This document shows, piece after piece, positions 24,843 to 31,643 of a DNA stretch of 39,795 bases. The notes under the pieces are model-generated. The model saw nothing but the letters and a program-made list of their open reading frames with translations, searched no databases and was not told the origin of the DNA. A program made the translations under genes and the position numbers. Each line of letters opens with the position of its first letter. Within the stretch, counting starts at the first letter, position 1. The DNA lies in the IMG/VR virus record IMGVR_UViG_3300024333_000010, positions 1-39,795 of that record. One strand, written 5' to 3'. This DNA comes from a virus.

Positions 24843-25444
24843 AGTATGCTCCTACACAATGATAATATATTGCTGTCAAATTTTGTTACTATATTATTAT
24901 AATGTGCCAAGACGTAAGGTATTTTAGCCTTTTCGTCATCAGACGGAAAGAATAAACCATATTTGATAAGTAAAACTATGAAAGCTTTACTTATTTTATT
25001 GTCTAAATAGTGGATTACTGGTAATGCCAAATATCCATCTTTCATACTACAGTATCTTAAAAGTTTAGATATCTTACTACTTTCAGTTACAAATTTGTCA
25101 ACAAATTTGACAGATTCTTTAATATCATCTGTTATCTCACCAATTTCTCTTTTTTCTAACTTATCACGTTGGATATAGTGCAAAATGATTTTACGATCAA
25201 TAAATTTTCTATATGAAAATCTATTACCATAAAGCTCAAACCCTATAGTAAAGTATTTCTCTGGATCTATATCTTTCCATTTAGTATTAAAATAACCAGT
25301 AAGAATTTGGAGCATATTTTTATTTTCTTTGATCATTTTAGTTTCAAAATGTGTATCCCAATCTTTAGGAAGTCGATAACCCGAATTCCTAAATCTTCCC
25401 TGGCAACGTCTATATATCAGGTAAATATCAAATGGTAAAAACAT
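24839..25444 (-). CDS. Conserved phage protein of unknown function
   Basis: 201 residues beginning MFLPFDIYLIYRRCQGRFRN and SGYRLPKDWDTHFE. The rest is alpha-helical with alternating charged and aromatic residues (YFTIGFELYGNRFSYRKF) and no catalytic motif. I have an impression of similar proteins in other T4-like phages but cannot name a family. The start codon has no clear Shine-Dalgarno; a TATAGA sequence about 10 nt upstream might give a very short leader. It lies just downstream of tRNA-Thr and overlaps the zinc-ribbon gene by 4 nt. Confidence 0.65.
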   Translation of the reverse strand: MFLPFDIYLIYRRCQGRFRNSGYRLPKDWDTHFETKMIKENKNMLQILTGYFNTKWKDIDPEKYFTIGFELYGNRFSYRKFIDRKIILHYIQRDKLEKREIGEITDDIKESVKFVDKFVTESSKISKLLRYCSMKDGYLALPVIHYLDNKISKAFIVLLIKYGLFFPSDDEKAKIPYVLAHYNNIVTKFDSNILSLCRSIL

Positions 25445-25509
25445 ATATGTCTATAAAAAAGTGGTTTCTTGACATCACCTAAAGCTAGTTTTAGTTATCC
25501 TATTTTACC

Positions 25510-25585
25510 TGGAGCCACTAGAGGGAATCGAACCCCCGACATATCGCTTACAAGGCGATTGCTCTGCCTGCTGAGCTATAGTGGC
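25510..25585 (-). tRNA. tRNA-Thr(TGT)
   Basis: Full cloverleaf with acceptor GCCACTA/TAGTGGC, anticodon loop CTTGTAA, T-loop TTCGATT and encoded CCA (25512-25510). It reads ACA codons, which are common in this AT-rich genome. Its own promoter lies directly upstream. Confidence 0.95.
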
Positions 25586-25594
25586 CCTTTCTTT

Positions 25595-25623
25595 ATTATA
25601 TCATACCAATTTCCAAAAGACAA
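25595..25623 (-). promoter_or_regulatory. Promoter for tRNA-Thr, extended -10
   Basis: TTGTCT (25623-25618), 17-nt spacer, TGA then TATAAT (25600-25595); the tRNA begins about 10 nt later. An inverted repeat ACCAATTT/AAATTGGT surrounds the -35 and spacer and could be an operator. The element TTTGTTGTCTTT is shared with the promoter at 29476. Confidence 0.75.
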
Positions 25624-25683
25624 CAAATTGGTATTTGTGAGGGAATTTGATCCCATAGCTTCATCCGTCATTTTTTCATAATT

Positions 25684-25760
25684 TGGCAAGCCAGGTAGGA
25701 TTTGAACCTACAACCTATGGTTTTGGAGACCATTGCTCTAGCCGTTGGAGCTACTGACTC
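25684..25760 (-). tRNA. tRNA-Trp(CCA)
   Basis: Cloverleaf with acceptor GAGTCAG/CTGGCTT (first pair G-T), anticodon loop CTCCAAA, T-loop TTCAAAT, discriminator G and encoded CCA. Confidence 0.93.
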
Positions 25761-25763
25761 GTG

Positions 25764-25922
25764 TTATCCTTTTCGTGATATTATTTCTAAACTTTCTGCT
25801 ATACGATATAATTCATACCAGATTTTTTCTATTAAACATTCTTTATTATATTCCAAACCACAAGGCAATTTATCTTCTTTGCCAACATTACAAATATTAT
25901 TACTAAACGGACAATTCTTCAA
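25764..25922 (-). CDS. Small cysteine-containing protein with TTG start
   Basis: 52 residues starting at TTG 25922, with GTGGAG 7 nt upstream inside the preceding gene; there is no ATG in a suitable place. It reads (M)KNCPFSNNICNVGKEDKLPC and continues GLEYNKECLIEKIWYELYRI. The four cysteines in about 30 residues suggest a small metal-binding fold. It overlaps the end of the 66-aa gene in another frame and ends 4 nt before tRNA-Trp. Family unknown. Confidence 0.45.
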   Translation of the reverse strand: MKNCPFSNNICNVGKEDKLPCGLEYNKECLIEKIWYELYRIAESLEIISRKG

Positions 25923-26103
25923 TTTGTTTCTCCACAATGTTTTTTATTTTTTTTATAATTTCATAACAATCATTAAAAAGTTCTTTTCTCTGTTGAAAGG
26001 AAAGATAGACCGGATGCATCCATGATGGATCAGTCATACTACCTTGCAAAGACCTATGTAATCTTTCTTCCAATTCTTCAATATAATACAATAGTTCAAC
26101 CAT
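25903..26103 (-). CDS. Small helical protein of unknown function
   Basis: 66 residues: MVELLYYIEELEERLHRSLQ, then PSWMHPVYLSFQQRKELFND and a lysine-rich helix. AAGG lies about 4 nt before the ATG. It is predicted to be a helical pair or coiled coil. It sits between tRNA-Lys and the small cysteine protein. No family recognised; the good ribosome site and helical composition support a real gene. Confidence 0.55.
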   Translation of the reverse strand: MVELLYYIEELEERLHRSLQGSMTDPSWMHPVYLSFQQRKELFNDCYEIIKKIKNIVEKQIEELSV

Positions 26104-26152
26104 ATAACCTTCTTATGCTTACTTTTCTAATTATTCGATAATATCGAATAGT

Positions 26153-26228
26153 TGGTAGGGCCGAAGGGAATTGAACCCATAGCTTACTGATTAAAAGTCA
26201 GTTACTCTACCAATTGAGTTACGGCCCT
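26153..26228 (-). tRNA. tRNA-Lys(TTT)
   Basis: Acceptor AGGGCCG/CGGCCCT, anticodon loop CTTTTAA, discriminator A and encoded CCA. One T-T mismatch is present in the T stem. The 5' end overlaps the stop codon of the helicase gene by two bases. Confidence 0.93.
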
Positions 26229-27543
26229 ATCGTTCTTTTATATTTCTTTTATCTTCACTTTCTTTGGCATCTTCTATCCACAAATCTAATTCAGTTGAAT
26301 CATACATTTTTAAACTTCTAGAATCGTGGTAAAATTTGTCTACATTACCAACTCTACCACCCAGTCTATTTTTTACAATTTTATAATATATCTCATTTTC
26401 ATATACCGAAGAATCTTCGTCATTACCCAATAGTATTACACAATCACTTGTTGCTGGTATTGCAGATGATTCTTGCAATGCATATAATGTTATATCATTC
26501 ATATTTTTTTGTTTAGCTGATTGTGTATTGACTTGACTAAGTGTAACTACAGGTAACTTAAATTCAAAACTTAGACCTCTCATTTCCTCGGCTATCTTTT
26601 TACCTCTACTATACATTGTACCATCTAGAATTTTGGCTGATGGTTTCATAAGCTGTAAATAATCAACCATAATAATAGATGGCTGTATCTGTCTTATCGT
26701 TAGTTCCCTAAGATATATTCTAAACTCTTGAACACTAATTGTACCAGCAGGAAATTGTTTAATAAACAAAGTTCCTAAACCCTGAGTATCTTTTATCTCT
26801 TTAAGTTTTTTGATTAAATGTGTTGTTACTTCTTTTATTGTATATATTCTGTTTATATCCTTGTTAGCAAACAAAGCATCAAATCTTTGAGCAAAAGCAT
26901 CTTCACTCATTTCAAGGGTCAATAAAACAACATTATGACCATTCAACACTTGTCTTGCGGCCATATTACATAATAATTGAGATTTTCCGCCATGAATAGC
27001 CGCACCAAATGTACTAAGTGTATATGGCGGAAACCCGCCGGCCAAATACTCATCTAGTTGGGTAAAATAAGTAGGTATTCTGACATGTGAACCAGATAAT
27101 ATCCGCTTTAGTCTCTCTCCTAAAGTATCAAAATAGTTTAAACCAATATCAATTCTAAGGTCTTTACATAAGGCCGATTCAACAATATCTCTAATTGTTG
27201 TTATATTCTCACCAGAATTTATAATATCAACACTGTCAAGAATAGCTTGTTTTATAGCCTGATTTTTTAAATGTTTGTTTGTTTCATCTAGAAAATAATC
27301 ATAATGTTTAACAAAGTCGAAATCAATAGAGTTTATATCATCCAGTAAACTATTATTTATGTTTGATTCTGGTGGAATATTGTGATATTTGTTATAGTGT
27401 TCATTAATTTGTTCAACAGTAGCGCCAATATCTCTGTTGTCAAAATACTCTTTCTTAAATGTTGATATTATAGTAACCAGATAGTTCTGGTCTTGCAACA
27501 TAAATTTAAGAATGAGTTTTTCTAGATAATCTTGTGCTATCAT
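26227..27543 (-). CDS. 41: Replicative DNA helicase, gp41/DnaB-like
   Basis: 438 residues (T4 gp41 is 475). The N-terminal helical domain (LEKLILKFMLQDQNYLVTII) precedes a RecA-like core with Walker A FGAAIHGGKSQLL near residue 185, LLTLEMSEDAFAQRFDAL, Walker B IIMVDYLQLM near 285 and PVVTLSQVN near 325, all typical of the DnaB family. It unwinds DNA at the fork together with the primase. The ATG lies only 5 nt after the CCA of tRNA-Arg, with no Shine-Dalgarno, and the stop overlaps tRNA-Lys, so tRNA processing may define its mRNA ends. Confidence 0.93.
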   Translation of the reverse strand: MIAQDYLEKLILKFMLQDQNYLVTIISTFKKEYFDNRDIGATVEQINEHYNKYHNIPPESNINNSLLDDINSIDFDFVKHYDYFLDETNKHLKNQAIKQAILDSVDIINSGENITTIRDIVESALCKDLRIDIGLNYFDTLGERLKRILSGSHVRIPTYFTQLDEYLAGGFPPYTLSTFGAAIHGGKSQLLCNMAARQVLNGHNVVLLTLEMSEDAFAQRFDALFANKDINRIYTIKEVTTHLIKKLKEIKDTQGLGTLFIKQFPAGTISVQEFRIYLRELTIRQIQPSIIMVDYLQLMKPSAKILDGTMYSRGKKIAEEMRGLSFEFKLPVVTLSQVNTQSAKQKNMNDITLYALQESSAIPATSDCVILLGNDEDSSVYENEIYYKIVKNRLGGRVGNVDKFYHDSRSLKMYDSTELDLWIEDAKESEDKRNIKER

Positions 27544-27548
27544 TTTAT

Positions 27549-27625
<77 letters not shown>

Positions 27626-27637
27626 ATCTATATTTCG

Positions 27638-27859
27638 TTATGATAACGAATTTAAATGGTATGGCAATGATAGTAATTCTACTATATTTTCATTGGAATA
27701 ATGTGTTTTGAAAAAATCACAAATTTTCGAGAAAATTTCAAGATTTTTCTCAACATAAATATTCATATCAAACATATCCAAAAAAACTTCTCTAGCTTCA
27801 GCAAGAAGACCTAAAGCCTTTTTATGTTGCCTTAACAATTCTATCATATTATCATTCAT
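27638..27859 (-). CDS. Small helical protein of unknown function
   Basis: 73 residues: MNDNMIELLRQHKKALGLLA, EAREVFLDMFDMN and a further helix ending LLSLPYHLNSLS. It lies between the atypical tRNA-Leu and tRNA-Arg with only 12-17 nt on either side. The AAAGAAATGAAAT leader is a weak ribosome site, and a second in-frame Met at residue 5 is also possible. No family recognised. Confidence 0.55.
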   Translation of the reverse strand: MNDNMIELLRQHKKALGLLAEAREVFLDMFDMNIYVEKNLEIFSKICDFFKTHYSNENIVELLSLPYHLNSLS

Positions 27860-27875
27860 ATTTCATTTCTTTTTT

Positions 27876-27952
27876 TGGTGGGGGTAGTAGGATTTGAACC
27901 TACACTATACGGATTTTAAGTCCGTTGACTCTACCTGTTGGTCTATACTTCC
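27876..27952 (-). tRNA. Atypical tRNA-Leu(TAA), class I shape with acceptor mismatches
   Basis: Anticodon loop CTTAAAA between ACGGA/TCCGT stems, T-arm GTAGG-TTCAAAT-CCTAC, discriminator A and CCA are clear. The variable loop is only about 5 nt, unlike the long arm of normal Leu tRNAs, and acceptor GGAAGTA against TACCCCC has two adjacent A-C mismatches. The 5' half overlaps the end of a coding frame. It may be degenerate or need editing. Confidence 0.7.
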
Positions 27953-28111
27953 ATTAAATTCTATATTTGATAGACAAACCAAGAGATTGTCACCAAATCT
28001 AACATCCGGCTTAGTTTTGTATTCATGGAATACATATTTCAATTCTTCATGTGTCAAATTATCAAGTTTAGCCCTAACCTTGATTACCGATTCATCATTT
28101 AAATTTATCAT
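27905..28111 (-). CDS. Small protein whose 3' end overlaps a tRNA
   Basis: 68 residues: MINLNDESVIKVRAKLDNLT, HEELKYVFHEYKTKPDVRFG and a tail (STDLKSV) encoded inside the atypical tRNA-Leu. ATG 28111 is chosen because a longer frame would run into tRNA-Leu(TAG); however, this ATG sits inside a possible -10 box, so the true start may differ. Composition is protein-like. No family recognised. Confidence 0.5.
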   Translation of the reverse strand: MINLNDESVIKVRAKLDNLTHEELKYVFHEYKTKPDVRFGDNLLVCLSNIEFNGSIDQQVESTDLKSV

Positions 28112-28135
28112 ATCATATTTCTCAAAATTAGTCAA
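28107..28135 (-). promoter_or_regulatory. Possible promoter after tRNA-Leu(TAG)
   Basis: TTGACT (28135-28130), 17-nt spacer ending in TGA, then TATGAT (28112-28107). It fits the early promoter pattern, but its -10 overlaps the start codon of the following small gene. Confidence 0.45.
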
Positions 28136-28137
28136 CT

Positions 28138-28225
28138 TGGTGCCTGAAGAGAGATTTGAACTCCCAAGCCCACTATTGGGCAATAGGTTCTAAACCTATC
28201 GTGTATGCCATTCCACCATTCAGGC
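28138..28225 (-). tRNA. tRNA-Leu(TAG)
   Basis: 85 nt plus CCA, with acceptor GCCTGAA/TTCAGGC, anticodon loop TTTAGAA and a normal long variable arm (GCCCAATAGTGGGC). It reads CTA and other CTN codons. It is clearly class II, unlike the neighbouring Leu gene. Confidence 0.95.
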
Positions 28226-28242
28226 AGATTAAATCGTTTTTT

Positions 28243-28318
28243 TGGTGGGCCCGGCAGGGTTTGAACCTGCAACCAGTCGATTATGAGCCGAATGCTCTAC
28301 CACTTGAGCTACAGGCCC
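28243..28318 (-). tRNA. tRNA-Met(CAT), elongator-type
   Basis: Acceptor GGGCCTG/CGGGCCC fully paired including position 1-72, so it is not an initiator; anticodon loop CTCATAA, T-arm GCAGG-TTCAAAC-CCTGC, encoded CCA. A CAT anticodon can also belong to tRNA-Ile modified to read ATA, which is frequent here; sequence alone does not separate these. Confidence 0.9.
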
Positions 28319-28328
28319 CTTTTCCATT

Positions 28329-28405
28329 TGGTCAGACCAGCAGGACTTGAACCGGCAACCTCTGGTTCCCAAAACCAGTGCTCTACCAAATTGAGCTATG
28401 ATCTG
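28329..28405 (-). tRNA. tRNA-Pro(TGG)
   Basis: Acceptor CAGATCA/TGGTCTG, anticodon loop TTTGGGA, discriminator A and encoded CCA. The T stem GCCGG/CCTGC has one C-T mismatch. First tRNA of the group in transcription order. Confidence 0.9.
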
Positions 28406-28464
28406 ATTGATTATTCGGATAAAACAAAATATGTCATGGTGCCAAATTCATTAATATCATAATA

Positions 28465-28629
28465 TCATAATTGGTCATCAAAGACAGTAAATTCATCATC
28501 AATTTCTTCGATAGTTTCCCTTTTTGCCCGATTACGGTCATATTTTTTTTTATTAATGATAAATATACCACGTTTAAGTTTCTCTACAGCATTTAAAGGT
28601 AAACGCGGAATAATACGAGGTTTGTCCAT
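28465..28629 (-). CDS. Small basic-acidic protein upstream of the tRNA group
   Basis: 54 residues: MDKPRIIPRLPLNAVEKLKR, GIFIINKKKYDRNRAKRETI and EEIDDEFTVFDDQL. A basic N-terminal two-thirds is followed by an acidic tail. AAGGGAAAT precedes the ATG, and the gene lies 2 nt after the AT-hook gene. No family recognised; it resembles small nucleic-acid-associated phage proteins only in charge distribution. Confidence 0.6.
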   Translation of the reverse strand: MDKPRIIPRLPLNAVEKLKRGIFIINKKKYDRNRAKRETIEEIDDEFTVFDDQL

Positions 28630-28631
28630 TT

Positions 28632-29174
28632 TTATTTCCCTTTTCTAAATCTTTCTTTCTTAGGACAATAAATACTTAACATGAAATTTGGTTGTTTACA
28701 TTCGTGTTTACATCCCAAACAATATTTATGAAATTCAGAGTTTTCCAAATTTTCTATTTTTCTAGGGCGACCTCTTTTTTTGACTATTGTCTGCTCTGTT
28801 TTTACTTCTTGCTCTATTTCTATTTCTATTTTTCTAGGGCGACCTCTTTTTTTGACTATCTTCTTTTCTGTTTCCAATTCTTGTTCTATTTTTATATAAC
28901 GATTTTTCTCAATTTTCTTAATAAACTTATTATTAAATTTTGGCAAATCTTCAATAGAAACAAAACAACGCTGGACATTCCACTGTTTCATTAAATCACG
29001 TGCGCTATACTCCAATTTGGCTTTTATAAAAAAAGACCATAATGGAATATAACCTTGTGGCGCATTAATAGTTGCATTTATATTTTTGGTTCTTACCACC
29101 CTGTTTTTATCATCAATAGTGGCATAAAACCATTTGCCACTACGTTTGACTGCTAAATTTAAACCTTGTGGCAA
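28632..29174 (-). CDS. AT-hook protein with C-terminal cysteines
   Basis: 180 residues. Residues 1-95 form a globular domain (KRSGKWFYATIDDKNRVVRT, WSFFIKAKLEYSARDLMKQW). Two copies of KKRGRPRKIE follow, near residues 108 and 133. These are AT-hooks, which bind the minor groove of AT-rich DNA. The end has cysteines (YCLGCKHECKQ and IYCPKK) that may form a zinc finger. It would bind the AT-rich phage or host DNA. Expressed in the early block; it may be a transcription or nucleoid-modifying factor (inference). Confidence 0.75.
   Translation of the reverse strand: MPQGLNLAVKRSGKWFYATIDDKNRVVRTKNINATINAPQGYIPLWSFFIKAKLEYSARDLMKQWNVQRCFVSIEDLPKFNNKFIKKIEKNRYIKIEQELETEKKIVKKRGRPRKIEIEIEQEVKTEQTIVKKRGRPRKIENLENSEFHKYCLGCKHECKQPNFMLSIYCPKKERFRKGK
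28757..28860 (-). repeat. Tandem duplication of the AT-hook coding unit
   Basis: About 30 nt coding for KKRGRPRKIE appears twice (near 28757-28787 and 28829-28860) nearly unchanged, separated by a Glu-rich linker, indicating a recent tandem duplication of the hook and linker. Confidence 0.7.
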
Positions 29175-29175
29175 T

Positions 29176-29475
29176 TTAATCTCCCAAATAAAGGCTTTTA
29201 TCTACCTTAGTTAATTCAAACAATATCGTTTCTGGTAGTGGAGAATCTTCAGTAAATGGTTCACACCATCTATTACCATTTATAAGAGATATGAAGGTAT
29301 AATAGTATTGAATACCATCATACTTTACTAAAGACAAGATATAATAATTATTGTTAATTTGGAATATATCACCTATTTTTAATTTTTCCCCATGAACAAT
29401 AACTTGATGATTTATATGGGAATTACCCAATTTTAATTTTTCTGCCATATCAATAAACTTTCTGTATTTTTTCAT
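29176..29475 (-). CDS. Small protein of unknown function (possible leaderless start)
   Basis: 99 residues: MKKYRKFIDMAEKLKLGNSH, KIGDIFQINNNYYILSLVKY and a mixed C-terminus with WCEPFTEDSPLPETI. KLKIGDIFQINNNYYILS looks like a small beta-barrel or SH3-like fold. The ATG at 29475 touches the -10 box of the promoter, so the transcript would start inside the gene; the Met at residue 10 (29448) is a credible alternative start. It ends 1 nt before the AT-hook gene. No family recognised. Confidence 0.6.
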   Translation of the reverse strand: MKKYRKFIDMAEKLKLGNSHINHQVIVHGEKLKIGDIFQINNNYYILSLVKYDGIQYYYTFISLINGNRWCEPFTEDSPLPETILFELTKVDKSLYLGD

Positions 29476-29504
29476 AGTATATCATATTGATTTGTGAAAG
29501 ACAA
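29476..29504 (-). promoter_or_regulatory. Leftward promoter of the divergent early region
   Basis: TTGTCT (29504-29499), 17-nt spacer ending TGA, TATACT (29481-29476). It shares TTTGTTGTCTTT, a central AAAT and TATGATATA with the tRNA-Thr promoter. It is back-to-back with the uvsY promoter. Confidence 0.65.
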
Positions 29505-29509
29505 CAAAG

Positions 29510-29537
29510 TTGACAAAAAATTTTTTTGTGATATAAA
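29510..29537 (+). promoter_or_regulatory. Rightward sigma-70-like promoter for uvsY-uvsW
   Basis: TTGACA (29510-29515), 16-nt AT-rich spacer ending TGA, TATAAA (29532-29537), then AAGAGG before the uvsY ATG. Confidence 0.75.
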
Positions 29538-29553
29538 TTTATAAGAGGAAATT

Positions 29554-29973
29554 ATGAAGGCAGAAGAAGTTAATCAACTACTTGAAAGTTTACATAAGAT
29601 TTGGAATATCGAAGAACTGGTATCTTTTAATGAGTTTAATATACAAGATAGACTACAAAATCTTCAATATCAAATTATTCTATATAGTGAAGAATTTATC
29701 AGAGTCAAAGCAGAACTTAACAGATTAATCATTTTGCGGGATAGATTATCTGGTAAAAAATATGACCAATTAAGATTTAAATCTGATAAAAATCTTACTA
29801 AATATGAGATAGAAAAATATTATTTAGTCAATGATCCAGATATTATAAAAATAAACAATACTATAGCTAAACAAACTATCATAGTAGAGTTTTTTGAAAC
29901 ATGTATAAAAGCATTGGATAAACAAAATTGGGCCATAAAATTATTTTTAGATGATAGAAAATACCTTGGTTAA
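29554..29973 (+). CDS. uvsY: Recombination mediator UvsY
   Basis: 139 residues, against 137 for T4 UvsY, all helical with coiled-coil character (IILYSEEFIRVKAELNRLII). The C-terminal CIKALDKQNWAIKLFLDDRK aligns in form with the end of T4 UvsY (ALDAIKSRGFAIKHIQDMRA), and YEIEKYYLVNDPDIIKINN fits its middle. UvsY loads the recombinase UvsX on gp32-coated single strands. It is followed by an overlapping uvsW, the same pair as in T4. It is the first plus-strand gene, with a good promoter and AGAGG ribosome site. Confidence 0.85.
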   Translation: MKAEEVNQLLESLHKIWNIEELVSFNEFNIQDRLQNLQYQIILYSEEFIRVKAELNRLIILRDRLSGKKYDQLRFKSDKNLTKYEIEKYYLVNDPDIIKINNTIAKQTIIVEFFETCIKALDKQNWAIKLFLDDRKYLG

Positions 29974-31390
29974 AGTTTCTCTTATATCCCCTCTTGATAT
30001 GAAAATAGAATCAAGTGATAAAGATTACATGAATGACATCAAATATCGCTTTACCTTTCCTGTTCCTGGTTATCAATATATGCCGGCGTTTAAAAAGGGT
30101 AGATGGTCTGGTAAAACAAGTTTATTTACTAAAGATACACTACCATACGGCTTGTTATTTGATTTTGTTAAAATACATAAAAAGTTTTATGAAAATGTAA
30201 TATTGGAAGTATCTGATGAAGTCAAAAATCTATTTATGGGTAAAAAATTAGAACCCATATATGATTTAAAACATTATCCTTATGATTATCAAGATGACTG
30301 TATCGTAACAGCACTTAAACATAAAAGATGTATTCTTCATGTAAGTGTTGCTAGTGGTAAATCTCTTATTGTTACTATGTTTATTAAAACATTACTAGAA
30401 AATTTCAATAAACAATATCTTGTTATAGTTCCTACAGTAAATTTAGTTGAACAATTATATAGTGATATGATAGATTATGGTATAGATAGTAATATAATAG
30501 GTAGAGTTCATGCCAATATACAGGAACCAGACAAAAGTATAGTTATATCAACCTGGCAATCTTTATCTAAAAGACATAAATGGCTACCAAGATTTCATGG
30601 TGTTGTAGTTGATGAATGCCATACTACTGGTGGTTCATTGGAAATAAGAAAAATACTATCAAAAGCCATAAATGCTGATTATAGATTAGGAGTTACTGGT
30701 ACTCTTCCTGGCGAAAAACTTAATTTATTTAATATAAAAAGCTATCTTGGGCCAGTAGTGAAAAAATATTCTACTGCACAACTTAGTAAAGCTGGTTATG
30801 TAAGTAAATGCAACGTGTTAGCACATGTGATTAAACATAATATAAACTATCAGGGTGAATATTTTGATGTAAGATGTAAAGTAGTTAATAATATAGCAAG
30901 AATGGGGTATATCAAAGATATTATAAACAATATTCAAGACAATGTACTTATCTTAGTTAATCTAGTAGAAAAAGAAGGTAAGATATTAGAAGAATATCTT
31001 ATAAAAAATTTACCAGATAGAGAAGTTGTTTTTATCTATGGTGAAACAGATGTAAAAACCAGGGAACAACATAGATTAGATTTTGACAATAGGAAAAACA
31101 AAGTAGTTATAGCTACATATCCCATTCTCAAAATAGGAGTTAATATCCCCTCACTTAAATATATTATATTTGGTAGTCCTCTCAAATCTAAAATTAGTGT
31201 GCTCCAATCAGTAGGTAGAACACTGAGAAAATATATGACTAAAACAGAAGGATCATATATTATAGACCTCATAGATGATGTGACATATCTCAGAAATCAT
31301 GGGGATATTAGACTAGAATACTATGAAAGGGAAAAATTTTCAATAAAAAAATTGACTGGTTTATTGTCTTTGGGAATTAATATGATGTAA
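29951..31390 (+). CDS. uvsW: Recombination DNA-RNA helicase UvsW
   Basis: 479 residues (T4 UvsW about 500). The N-terminal region (PGYQYMPAFKKGRWSGKTSL) is the small UvsW-specific domain that binds nucleic acid. The SF2 helicase motifs follow: Walker A VSVASGKSL near 133, motif Ia VIVPTVNLVEQL, DECH motif II near 212, TGTL motif III, and QSVGRTLRKY motif VI near 418. UvsW unwinds branched recombination intermediates and R-loops and helps the switch of replication mode. It overlaps uvsY by 23 nt with no clear SD, suggesting coupled translation. Confidence 0.93.
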   Translation: MIENTLVKVSLISPLDMKIESSDKDYMNDIKYRFTFPVPGYQYMPAFKKGRWSGKTSLFTKDTLPYGLLFDFVKIHKKFYENVILEVSDEVKNLFMGKKLEPIYDLKHYPYDYQDDCIVTALKHKRCILHVSVASGKSLIVTMFIKTLLENFNKQYLVIVPTVNLVEQLYSDMIDYGIDSNIIGRVHANIQEPDKSIVISTWQSLSKRHKWLPRFHGVVVDECHTTGGSLEIRKILSKAINADYRLGVTGTLPGEKLNLFNIKSYLGPVVKKYSTAQLSKAGYVSKCNVLAHVIKHNINYQGEYFDVRCKVVNNIARMGYIKDIINNIQDNVLILVNLVEKEGKILEEYLIKNLPDREVVFIYGETDVKTREQHRLDFDNRKNKVVIATYPILKIGVNIPSLKYIIFGSPLKSKISVLQSVGRTLRKYMTKTEGSYIIDLIDDVTYLRNHGDIRLEYYEREKFSIKKLTGLLSLGINMM

Positions 31391-31643
31391 TAAAAGAAAT
31401 GTGATTATGATAAAATGAAAAGGAAAAAAACAATTTATTGCTTTTCCAAATATATTAAGCTTAGTTATTGTATATTCCTAAATATAGCTATTTGCGCCAT
31501 GAAAAATGCTTGAATACATTTAAGCCCGAACAAGAATAATTTAATATATGAAAGATATATATTGTGATTTGTGTGATAGTTTTATAATGCTCAGGAAACA
31601 TAAACTAGAGTGTAAAAGTTGTTTTGGGAATTAATATTATAAG
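31391..31643. other. Intergenic region between convergent uvsW and endonuclease genes
   Basis: About 250 bp of AT-rich DNA. It contains a weak GGAAAA/TTTTCC stem-loop at about 31421-31446 that could end uvsW transcripts, and one small CxxC-containing frame on the plus strand. No promoter or strong terminator is evident. Confidence 0.4.
31548..31634 (+). CDS. Possible 28-aa CxxC peptide
   Basis: MKDIYCDLCDSFIMLRKHKL followed by ECKSCFGN, with a CxxC pair at each end, the form of a minimal zinc knuckle. No clear ribosome site precedes it. It may be a remnant of zinc-finger sequence from endonuclease insertion, or a real mini-protein. Length gives little statistical support. Confidence 0.25.
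   Translation: MKDIYCDLCDSFIMLRKHKLECKSCFGN

Noticed and set aside
25586-25680. 32-codon minus-strand frame (MTDEAMGSNS...) across the tRNA-Thr promoter
   Set aside because: It covers the promoter and the tRNA leader, has no ribosome site and unremarkable composition.
27905-28183. Longer 92-codon version of the small gene
   Set aside because: Its first 24 codons lie largely in tRNA-Leu(TAG), so the extension is an artefact; the frame from 28111 is preferred.
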